Source: JAJZAM01 sp027391075
GTDB taxonomy: Bacteria; Actinomycetota; Acidimicrobiia; Acidimicrobiales; Palsa-688
Direction of reading: 5' to 3'
DNA: 64,000 nt
NCBI GenBank assembly: GCA_027391075.1
Contig: DAHYHI010000092.1
Coordinates: 1 to 64,000 of the forward strand
Shown: positions 57,061 through 64,000 of the stretch, one piece after another
Numbering within the stretch: position 1 is the first letter of the stretch
Layout: each line of letters begins with the position of its first letter
Notes under the pieces: generated by a model
Seen by the model: the letters and a program-made list of their open reading frames with translations, nothing else
Database searches by the model: none
What the model was told of the DNA's origin: nothing
Translations under genes and position numbers: made by a program

Positions 57061-57945
57061 TTACATGGTTTCGCCGTTGCGGTGACTGACCGCTGCCTCA
57101 GCGGCCGCCCGCATCACCTGGACCGGCGGGACCAGGCCGGTCCAGCATTGCACTTGCGCTCGCGCTTGGTGGACGAGCATCGACAGTCCGTTCAGGACGC
57201 GGGCTCCTGCATCCTCGGCGACGCGCATGAGCGGCGTCGTCGCCGGATGGTAGATGAGGTCCATCACCAGCTGGCCGGAGCGAAACCACCCTGGCGTTAG
57301 GTCCATGGGCACAAGGTGAGGGTCCGACATACCTACCGACGTCGCGTTGACTATCAGTTCGCCTACGTCGAGCGCTGCCCTAAGCGCAGCGGTGTCGGCG
57401 GCGACAAGGGCTTTCGCTGCTGGTCCGCCGAGCGCTGCGCACGACGCCGCTCTCCCCCGGTCCCGACCGACGACCGTGATCGACCCGGCGCCGGCGCCGC
57501 CTGCGGCGTCGGTGAGCGCCCGGGCGGCACCCCCCGAGCCGAGTACCACGACACTGCTGCCTTCGACGTCGAAGCCCTCCTCTCGCAGCGCCTCCACGAA
57601 GCCCGGCCCGTCGGTCGACTCGCCGACCAGCTCCCCTGGTCGCTCCGGCGACCACGCCACCGTGTTCACCACCCCTAGCCTGGCGGCTACGGGTCCGAGC
57701 GAGTCGACCGCCGACGCCACCGCGCCCTTGTGGGGCATCGTGACCGACAGACCAGCGAGGCCGAGAGCTCGGACCGCGTCCACTGCGGCGCCAGCAGCAC
57801 CCGGCGCCACCCGGAACGCCGTGTAGACCCAGTCCAAGCCGAGAGCTTCGAAAGCCGCGTTGTGCATCGCAGGAGACAATGAGTGGGCGACTGGATCGCC
57901 TATCAGCGCCGCAACCCTTGTGGTAGGACCCGGAGTCCTCAACAC
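57061..57945 (-). CDS. aroE: Shikimate dehydrogenase
   Basis: AroE reduces dehydroshikimate to shikimate with NADPH. Motifs: GDPVAHSLSPAMHNAAF, VTMPHKGAVAS with the catalytic Lys, and the Rossmann loop VVLGSGGAARALTDA. GTG at 57945 gives 294 aa, and TTG at 57942 would overlap the mltG stop by 4 nt (TTGA). Last gene of the hisS-to-aroE run. Confidence 0.95.
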   Translation of the reverse strand: MLRTPGPTTRVAALIGDPVAHSLSPAMHNAAFEALGLDWVYTAFRVAPGAAGAAVDAVRALGLAGLSVTMPHKGAVASAVDSLGPVAARLGVVNTVAWSPERPGELVGESTDGPGFVEALREEGFDVEGSSVVVLGSGGAARALTDAAGGAGAGSITVVGRDRGRAASCAALGGPAAKALVAADTAALRAALDVGELIVNATSVGMSDPHLVPMDLTPGWFRSGQLVMDLIYHPATTPLMRVAEDAGARVLNGLSMLVHQARAQVQCWTGLVPPVQVMRAAAEAAVSHRNGETM

Positions 57946-59069
57946 AGCCCAGCCGCCCTGCACTGAGCCTGCAGGGACACGAAACCGGCTGTGTCGGAAG
58001 CGAAGCCGAGCTTACCGTCGGGATTTACCTCCACGAAGTACAGGTAGCTAGTCGAGGGCGGCGCAGCCGCTGCCTGCAACGCCGCCAGACCCGGGGAGGA
58101 TATCGCAGTCGGGGGCAGGCCCTTGTCGAGTCGCGTGTTGTAGGGGCTCGGCTGGTCCAGCTGAGCAGCACTCGGCACGAGCTTCGGGTCGCTTTGGCGC
58201 AGGTAGTAGGTCTGAGTGGAGTCGGCGCCGAGAGGCATGCCCAACCTCAGACGGTTATACAAGGTGCTGGCCACCGGGCCGTAATCCGAGGAGAACTTCG
58301 CTTCACGCTCGACGATCGACGCCACCGTAACCACCTGGTAGGGGCTGTAGCCGAGGTTCTTCGCCGCTGCGGTCAGACCGATCTGAGCGGCTCGGTCGTC
58401 GAAAGCTCCGACCATCTCCTCCAACACGTCGATGACCGTGTCGTTTTGGGATATCTCATACGTAGCAGGAAAGAGCAGACCTTCGAGGTTGTTCACTCCA
58501 GCCGGCTCATAGGGGCTGCGAACCGCGCCGCTGGACGCAGCGGCGAGAAGCGCGGCGGCTGACAGGTGCAGCCCCGGTAGCCCCGCTACGGCCTGCGCGA
58601 TCTGCTCCACGGTGAAGCCTTCTGGTATGACAAGCTTGTCGGTGAGGAGTTTTGGACCGGCTCTCAGGGCTGCGAGCGCTTGGTAGTACGGAGAGTTCCT
58701 GGCGAGGTGGTAGGTGCCCGGGTACAGCACTGCCGACCCTTTCAGCTTGACGTACAGCGGAAAGAGCGACCCGTCGTGGATCACGCCTGCCTTTGCGAGA
58801 ATGTCTCCGATGGCCGACGTCGAAGCACCCTTAGGTATGACCACCGTGACCTTCTGACCTGGCGAACCGCCCGGGTCTATCTGGGCTCTCGCCCACAGCC
58901 CTCCCCCTAGGAGCAAAGCCGCAACGACGACCGCCGACACTGCGACTATCGCAATCCAGCGTCTCGGACCGTCGTGACGGTAGCGGGTGGAAGCCGGCCG
59001 GCGCCCTGGCGGCTTGCGACCCCTCGGAGTGCGACGCGGGCTTTTAGCGGGCTCTCGGTAGTGCGTCAA
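57939..59069 (-). CDS. mltG: Endolytic murein transglycosylase MltG
   Basis: MltG cleaves nascent glycan strands outside the membrane. A basic cytoplasmic N-terminus (~1-37), one helix (~38-60), a LysM-like part (VVIPKGASTSAIGDIL) and the YceG domain follow: GLLFPATYEI, ASIVEREA with the catalytic Glu, and YNTRLDKGLPPTAISSPG. 376 aa. TTG start overlapping ruvX (TTGA). Confidence 0.95.
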   Translation of the reverse strand: MTHYREPAKSPRRTPRGRKPPGRRPASTRYRHDGPRRWIAIVAVSAVVVAALLLGGGLWARAQIDPGGSPGQKVTVVIPKGASTSAIGDILAKAGVIHDGSLFPLYVKLKGSAVLYPGTYHLARNSPYYQALAALRAGPKLLTDKLVIPEGFTVEQIAQAVAGLPGLHLSAAALLAAASSGAVRSPYEPAGVNNLEGLLFPATYEISQNDTVIDVLEEMVGAFDDRAAQIGLTAAAKNLGYSPYQVVTVASIVEREAKFSSDYGPVASTLYNRLRLGMPLGADSTQTYYLRQSDPKLVPSAAQLDQPSPYNTRLDKGLPPTAISSPGLAALQAAAAPPSTSYLYFVEVNPDGKLGFASDTAGFVSLQAQCRAAGLC

Positions 59070-59521
59070 AGCTCGACCCGCGAGGCAACCTTAGTTCGGT
59101 CAAGCCAGCCCTGGAGGAGAACCTGGGCGGCGGCAGCGTCGATCACGGAGCGTTGGCGTCTTGCTGTGCGCCCCGTCGCTTGCATCGCGCCCGACGCCAC
59201 GACCGTGGTGTAACGCTCGTCGACTGTCTCCACCGGCACCGTCAGCACCCGACGCAACTGGTCGACCTCTTCGAGGACGCCCGTCGCGGCAGGGCCCGTA
59301 GCGCCGCTCAGCGACAGGGGCAAACCGACCACCACCGCCACGGCCTCGTAGCTATCGACGAGGCCGGCCAGCGTCGCGTGGTCAGCGCGCCGCTGCGGGC
59401 TCCTAGCGAGGACCGTAACGGCGGTTGCGACAGCGCGCCGCGAGTCACTGACCGCCACCCCTATCCTCCTGGACCCCAGGTCGACGCCGAGCACCCTGCC
59501 GGCAGGCTCCACCATGCTCAC
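59066..59521 (-). CDS. ruvX: YqgF/RuvX pre-16S rRNA nuclease family
   Basis: An RNase H-fold protein linked to pre-16S 5' maturation (also called a Holliday junction resolvase homologue). Acidic motifs: GVDLGSRRIGVAVSD, VVVGLPLSLSG and ETVDERYTT. 151 aa. GTG start, GTGA overlap with alaS. Confidence 0.93.
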   Translation of the reverse strand: MSMVEPAGRVLGVDLGSRRIGVAVSDSRRAVATAVTVLARSPQRRADHATLAGLVDSYEAVAVVVGLPLSLSGATGPAATGVLEEVDQLRRVLTVPVETVDERYTTVVASGAMQATGRTARRQRSVIDAAAAQVLLQGWLDRTKVASRVEL

Positions 59522-62097
59522 GCCCCTAGGACCGTCCGGACAGCGTCGAGGGCCTCGTCTAGTCGGGAGGGGTCCCGCCCGCCGGCAGTGGCGTGCTCGG
59601 GGTTGCGACCTCCACCTCCACCGCCAACGATCCGCGCCGGCGGCCCTATTAGCTCAGGCGCGCTTCGAGGCGAGCCTTTCGCCACCACCGCGGCCAGAGC
59701 CGCCTTAGAGCCGTCCGGCGAACCTCCGAGCACGACGACCTCCGAGCCGGCGAGGTTGCGGACCTTCGCTGCGAGCTCCCGAAGCTGGTCGGGGTTAAGA
59801 CCGTCCACCCTGGCTACCAGGGCGGCACCCGCCGCCATACCGGCGAGCTCCCTTGCACGACCGTCCAGGGCAGCACGCTCCAGTTCCTCCATGCGTCCCT
59901 GCAAAGCGCGAAGCTCTCCCAGCCTACGTTCGAGAGCGTCGATGACTTCGTCGGGCCTGGCCCGAAGCAATGCTGCGCAAGCGGCTATCTCCCGGTCCGC
60001 CTCACGCATCCGGGCGAGCGTCGCCGTGCCGGTGACGGCCTCCACGCGGCGCAGGTTAGAGCCAATCGATCCCTCCGAGACGATCTTGAACGGGCCGATC
60101 TCACCCAGTCGCGTCACGTGCGTTCCACCGCACAACTCCAACGACGCGGGGCCGGCGGCCACGACGCGCACCTGGTCACCGTATTTGTCCTCGAAGAACG
60201 CAAAGGCTCCTGCGGCGTCTGCGTCCACCTTGGCCATGACACGCACCGAGACACCGTCGTCGGAGAGGATCTGCGCGTTCACGATGTCCTCAACTTGGGC
60301 TATCTCGGCCTCCCCGAGGGGATGGTAGTGCGTGAAGTCGAACCGCAGCCGGTCCGGGGCGACGAGGGAGCCCTGCTGTTTGACGTGTTCGCCCAGAACC
60401 CGGCGCAGCGCGGAGTGCAGCAGGTGCGTGCCGGTGTGGTTGCGGCGGATAGCGCTGCGCCTCTGCGCGTCGATCGTCGCCGTCGCCGCCTGGCCCGGCC
60501 TGATCTCACCGTCGACGATCCTCGCGACGTGGCGGTACAGGTCGGGAAGTGCCCGGGTCGTGTCGGTGACGGCCGCCCGCCCCGAGTCGGTCTCGATGAA
60601 CCCGACGTCGCCGACCTGACCGCCGCCCTCGGCGTAAAAAGGCGTCGCCGCCAGGAAGATCTCGACCGTGCCGTCGCTGGTGGGAATAACCCCCGTGACC
60701 GTAGTAGTAGCCGCCGCCGTCTCGTAGCCGACGAAGAGTGTCCCCCCGTGATCGGCTAGGAGTTTTCGGTACTCGCCTAGGCGTTCGTCACCGCCCACCT
60801 GGGCTTTCCCACCGGCGCGTGACTGGTCGCGCTGGCGGGTCATCTCCGTAGCGAAGCCGTCCTCGTCGACGCTTGCCCCTCTCTCCGCTGCTATCTCCCT
60901 GGTCAGTTCGATCGGGAAGCCGTGGGTGTCGTGCAGACGGAAAGCAACCTCGCCGGGGATCTTCGAAGATCCGGAGGAGATCTCAGCATCGAGCATGGCC
61001 AGACCGGTGCGAAGCGTGGCCCGGAAACGGGCCTCCTCCCTCGCTACGACGTCTGTTATCGAAGCCTGCGACGCGCCGAGATCCGGGTAGGCGTCGCTCA
61101 TCACACCGACGCACGCCTCGACCAAAGCGGGAGTCACCTGTTTGTCCACTCCCAGCGCGAAAGCCTGACGAACCGCTCTTCTGATCAACCGGCGGAGCAC
61201 GTATCCGCGGTCCTCATTGCTAGGTACGACCCCATCGCCCACGAGGAATGTCATGGAGCGGGCGTGGTCAGCGAGGATCCGAAGCGACACGTCTGTCGCT
61301 TCGTCGGTACCGTAGCGCCTCGAGGTGAGCGCCTCCGCGACGGTAATGACGGGCCGCAGTACGCTCGTATCCCATATCGTCTCGACGCCTTCGACGAGGG
61401 TCAGGATGCGCTCCAGTCCGGCCCCGGTGTCGATGTTCGGCTTGGGAAGGGGCAGCAACGACCCGTCTCTTTGACGGTCGAACTGCATAAAGACGAGGTT
61501 CCAAACCTCGACGTAGCGCTCCTCTCCGCCGACCCCGGGACCTCCCTCCTCACCCCATTCCGGCCCCCTGTCGAAATAGATCTCCGAGCACGGCCCACAC
61601 GGTCCCGTGTCGCCCATCTCCCAAAAGTTGTCCTCGTCCATCCTGACGATCCGCTCGTGGGCTACCCCGACCGAGTCGCGCCATATCCCGACCGCCTCGT
61701 CGTCGTCGCGGTAAACGCTCACCCATAGACGGTCCGCTTCCAAGCCGAGGACATCGGTGAGCAACTCCCAAGCCAGTGGAATCGCCAGCCCCTTGAAATA
61801 GTCCCCGAAGCTGAAATTTCCGAGCATCTCGAAGAAAGTCAGGTGCCTGGTAGTACGTCCTATCAGGTCGATGTCGTCGTGCTTGCCTCGCACCCGGACG
61901 CACTTTTGGATGCTCGTCGCCCTCGGATAAGGCGGTGCTTGCTCACCGAGGAAGTAAGGGATGAACTGGTTCATACCCGCGTTGGTGAACAGAGGGGCGC
62001 GGGGGTGGTGAGGGATCAGACCAGCGGACGGCACCGCCACATGGCCGCGGTCGACGAAGAACTGGGTGAAGGCGCGACGTAAGGCGTTGGCGTCCAT
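59518..62097 (-). CDS. alaS: Alanine-tRNA ligase
   Basis: AlaS charges tRNA-Ala and edits Ser/Gly mischarging. The class II core is at residues ~1-440 (FTNAGMNQFIPYFLG, ATSIQKCVRVRGKHDD). The editing domain has the HxxxH pair in NHTGTHLLHSAL and the CGGTHV motif, and a C-Ala domain ends in the Gly-rich GGGGGGRNPEHATAGG. 859 aa. ATG start. Confidence 0.97.
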   Translation of the reverse strand: MDANALRRAFTQFFVDRGHVAVPSAGLIPHHPRAPLFTNAGMNQFIPYFLGEQAPPYPRATSIQKCVRVRGKHDDIDLIGRTTRHLTFFEMLGNFSFGDYFKGLAIPLAWELLTDVLGLEADRLWVSVYRDDDEAVGIWRDSVGVAHERIVRMDEDNFWEMGDTGPCGPCSEIYFDRGPEWGEEGGPGVGGEERYVEVWNLVFMQFDRQRDGSLLPLPKPNIDTGAGLERILTLVEGVETIWDTSVLRPVITVAEALTSRRYGTDEATDVSLRILADHARSMTFLVGDGVVPSNEDRGYVLRRLIRRAVRQAFALGVDKQVTPALVEACVGVMSDAYPDLGASQASITDVVAREEARFRATLRTGLAMLDAEISSGSSKIPGEVAFRLHDTHGFPIELTREIAAERGASVDEDGFATEMTRQRDQSRAGGKAQVGGDERLGEYRKLLADHGGTLFVGYETAAATTTVTGVIPTSDGTVEIFLAATPFYAEGGGQVGDVGFIETDSGRAAVTDTTRALPDLYRHVARIVDGEIRPGQAATATIDAQRRSAIRRNHTGTHLLHSALRRVLGEHVKQQGSLVAPDRLRFDFTHYHPLGEAEIAQVEDIVNAQILSDDGVSVRVMAKVDADAAGAFAFFEDKYGDQVRVVAAGPASLELCGGTHVTRLGEIGPFKIVSEGSIGSNLRRVEAVTGTATLARMREADREIAACAALLRARPDEVIDALERRLGELRALQGRMEELERAALDGRARELAGMAAGAALVARVDGLNPDQLRELAAKVRNLAGSEVVVLGGSPDGSKAALAAVVAKGSPRSAPELIGPPARIVGGGGGGRNPEHATAGGRDPSRLDEALDAVRTVLGA

Positions 62098-62109
62098 GAC
62101 CGCTCCAGC

Positions 62110-62439
62110 CTAGATGTTACGGCGCCGGAAGCTCGAAAGTGGGCCGGCCGGGGCGTCCCCGCCCGGTCGGCGACCACCGGCCCCCGAAGAGCTTCCCGGT
62201 GTGTGTCGCAGCCCATCCTGACGGTCGTCGTCAGACGAGGTGCCTTTGAGCTGGGCCTCGCGCTCCCTCATGGCTTCACGTCCGTCCGCGAGCGCGGCGG
62301 CAATGCGTCGACCGGTCGCCTCGACGATCCCGGCGGGCCCGTAGCGGGCTGCCGCCGTCTTGGCCTTGCGCTGAGCCCACAGTGAACCTCCAGCTCCAAG
62401 CGCTACGCCGGTGACCAGCCACCGTGTCCTTTTGGGCAT
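62110..62439 (-). CDS. DUF6167-like small membrane protein
   Basis: A 109 aa protein with a short N-terminal hydrophobic segment (TRWLVTGVALGAGGSLWAQ) and a charged helix (~45-65), then a Gly/Ser/Arg-rich tail. The place just before alaS, after a DUF948 gene, matches the conserved actinobacterial context of DUF6167. The ATG shares one base with the upstream stop (TGATG). Function unknown. Confidence 0.72.
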   Translation of the reverse strand: MPKRTRWLVTGVALGAGGSLWAQRKAKTAAARYGPAGIVEATGRRIAAALADGREAMREREAQLKGTSSDDDRQDGLRHTPGSSSGAGGRRPGGDAPAGPLSSFRRRNI

Positions 62440-62780
62440 CAGGCCCGCCTCCTCAGGCTGCGTCCCGCGCGCAGCGTACCCGAACCAAACGCCACCGCCT
62501 TGATGAGCGGGGCCGCGAGGACTGCGTGAGCGACCCGCGACGCCGAGCCGACAGTCGCGGTTATCGCCTCCGCCGAGCCGACCAGCTCGTCGACGCGGGC
62601 GAGCTCGCTCCTTGCGACGCCGATCGTCTTCTCGGCTTCTCCTATCAGCGCCTGCAGATGCCCGTCCAACTCTTCGACGAGGGAGGCGAGCTCCCGGGCG
62701 CTGCGCCGAAGCGACAGACCGGCCCCGAAGAGGACGGCCACGACGGCGGTGGCGACCACGGCTAGTAGTACGGCTATCAA
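62439..62780 (-). CDS. DUF948 membrane protein
   Basis: A 113 aa protein: one N-terminal transmembrane helix (residues ~2-22) followed by a long amphipathic coiled coil (SARELASLVEELDGHLQALI) and a C-terminal hydrophobic patch. This is the DUF948 layout, found between hisS/rpsD and alaS in other actinobacteria. TTG start with a TTGA overlap with hisS. Function unknown. Confidence 0.78.
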   Translation of the reverse strand: MIAVLLAVVATAVVAVLFGAGLSLRRSARELASLVEELDGHLQALIGEAEKTIGVARSELARVDELVGSAEAITATVGSASRVAHAVLAAPLIKAVAFGSGTLRAGRSLRRRA

Positions 62781-64000
62781 GGTGCCCGATTGTACCCTGG
62801 CAGCGAAGGACCTGACCGGGAACTCCCGGGGCCGGCTTCGAGCATGCCACGTAGGGTAGCTACCAGTTCTCCTCGTCCCACCGAGCGCTGCTCGCCGCCC
62901 GTGAGGTCCTTGATGGCCACCTGCGACGCTTCAGCTTCGTCAGGCCCGACTACGAGCGCGAACCTTGCCCCCGAACGGTCAGCCGCTTTGAACTGTGCTC
63001 TGGGCGAGCGGCCGTCGAAAGCCCGGTCAACCCTGAGACCGGCCTGGCGCAGCTCGCGGGTGATGTCCCGGGCGGCGTCGCCACCGGCAAAGTCCACGAC
63101 GAAAGCGTGGAGACGCGCCGGCGGTCGTGGAGACGTGCCGCTGGCGCCGAGCGCTAAAAGGGTCCGCTCGACACCGATCGCGAAGCCTACGGCCGGGGTT
63201 GGGGGCCCTCCCATGGCCTGCACTAGAGCGTCGTAGCGGCCACCGCCGCCCAACGCGTTCTGCGACGACTCCAACATGGTGCCTGCGTATTCGAAAGTGG
63301 TTCGCGTGTAGTAGTCCAATCCCCGGACCAGGTGTGCATCGACACGGTAGGGGACCGAAAGGGCCGACAGGCCCGCCGTGACCCGCTCGAAGTGGGCAGC
63401 GCAGCTGTCGCAGAGGTTGTCCACCTGCAGGGGCGCTCCGGCGGTCTGAGCCCGGCAGGCTTCCCGTTTGCAGTCGAGGACCCGTAGCGGGTTCTCCTCG
63501 ACGCGGCCGCGGTGCTCCTCGCAGAGGTCACCGCGACGCGCCATGAGATAGTCGAGGAGCTTCTGACGGTAAGCGGGCCGGCAGGCGGCGTCCCCGAGAG
63601 AGTTGACGAGAAGGTCCACACCTTTGATCCCGAGCCGGGCGAAGAAATCCCATCCGAGGGTTACTACCTCCACGTCCAGGTCGGGGTCGGAGCTGCCGAA
63701 AGCTTCGATACCGACTTGGTGGAATTCCCTGAAACGCCCCGCCTGAGGACGCTCGAAACGGAAGTTGGAGCCTGCGTACCACGCCTTCCAGGGGGTCACC
63801 GGCCGGTGCTGGATGAAAGCCCGCACGACCGAGGCGGTCACTTCGGGGCGGAGGGCGACGTGGCGGCCGCCTTTGTCAACGAAGTCGTACATCTCCTTGC
63901 GGACGACGTCGGTCGACTCGCCGATCCGGGTGAACACGCCGAGGTCCTCGAAGGTTGGCGTTACGATCAGCTCGTAGCCGGCGCCGCCCACGGTGGAGGC
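62777..64000 (-). CDS. hisS: Histidine-tRNA ligase (N-terminus beyond window)
   Basis: HisS charges tRNA-His. The frame is open to the window edge and lacks the first ~30 residues, including the usual RGTFDVLP block. Present are TPTFEDLGVF, LRPEVTASVVRAF (motif 2 region), FRFERPQAGRFREFHQVGIEAFG, the His-specific LDYYTRTTFEY, FAIGVERTLLALG (motif 3) and the anticodon-binding domain (last ~100 residues). Confidence 0.96.
   Translation of the reverse strand, partial: ASTVGGAGYELIVTPTFEDLGVFTRIGESTDVVRKEMYDFVDKGGRHVALRPEVTASVVRAFIQHRPVTPWKAWYAGSNFRFERPQAGRFREFHQVGIEAFGSSDPDLDVEVVTLGWDFFARLGIKGVDLLVNSLGDAACRPAYRQKLLDYLMARRGDLCEEHRGRVEENPLRVLDCKREACRAQTAGAPLQVDNLCDSCAAHFERVTAGLSALSVPYRVDAHLVRGLDYYTRTTFEYAGTMLESSQNALGGGGRYDALVQAMGGPPTPAVGFAIGVERTLLALGASGTSPRPPARLHAFVVDFAGGDAARDITRELRQAGLRVDRAFDGRSPRAQFKAADRSGARFALVVGPDEAEASQVAIKDLTGGEQRSVGRGELVATLRGMLEAGPGSSRSGPSLPGYNRAP

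Noticed and set aside
59153..60328. 391-codon plus-strand frame
   Set aside because: Antisense to ruvX and alaS; Arg/Ser/Pro-rich artefact of GC-rich codons.
62110..62850. One 246-codon protein
   Set aside because: Only its last 109 codons look coding; the upstream part is a shadow of the DUF948 and hisS genes.

Overview
The window is a gene-dense, GC-rich stretch of actinobacterial chromosome. It opens with the first ~349 nt of a 16S rRNA gene (minus strand) and ends inside hisS. Several features point to Actinobacteria: a mihF-type IHF gene between pyrF and gmk, a helicase-dead PriA, a hisS-DUF948-DUF6167-alaS-ruvX-mltG-aroE order, a DUF1844 gene divergent from infC, and many GTG/TTG starts. 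The 16S 5' segment and the type IV pilus locus fit a deep-branching class such as Acidimicrobiia. That placement is inferred by eye and was not searched. Nearly everything is housekeeping. I see no prophage, IS element, CRISPR array, tRNA or toxin locus.

Layout. 1-755: 16S 5' end, leader and a strong rrn promoter. 797-7241: arginine operon argC-B-D-F-R-H plus a 3-methyladenine glycosylase, with an ARG-box-like palindrome over the argC promoter. 7282-13323: infC-rpmI-rplT-(TrmH-type methyltransferase)-pheS-pheT, with infC starting at AUA. 13395-13847 (+): DUF1844. 13871-22312: one tightly overlapped run, def-fmt-rsmB-rpe-mog-ribD-ribE-ribBA-ribH-hisG-(cold-shock-like). 22388-23538 (+): two methyltransferases. 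23563-38997: pyrimidine operon pyrR-B-C-carA-carB-pyrD-pyrF running on into mihF-gmk-rpoZ-coaBC-metK-priA, then queF. 39097-40956 (+): AftB-like membrane glycosyltransferase. 40987-43070: pepP-like, efp, nusB. 43112-43876 (+): prepilin peptidase. 43864-47431: aroC-aroB and a polytopic membrane protein. 47525-57003: type IV pilus locus in two blocks, DUF4388-pilB-pilT-pilC and pilA, pilM/N fusion, pilO, small membrane protein. 57061-64000: hisS-DUF948-DUF6167-alaS-ruvX-mltG-aroE.

How it works together. Long same-strand runs join almost gene by gene through 4-nt stop/start overlaps (ATGA, GTGA, TTGA), so translational coupling is probably the rule. Regulation appears at operon heads: ArgR operator (argC), PyrR RNA hairpin (pyrR), AUA start (infC), and several likely leaderless promoters. 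The most interesting points are the PyrR leader (protein-binding hairpin beside the ribosome site, with a terminator-like hairpin inside the first codons), the PilM-PilN fusion, the MshEN-like domain on PilT, the AftB-like enzyme, and short Gly/Pro/Ser-rich inserts in several conserved enzymes. I found no clearly undescribed multi-gene system.
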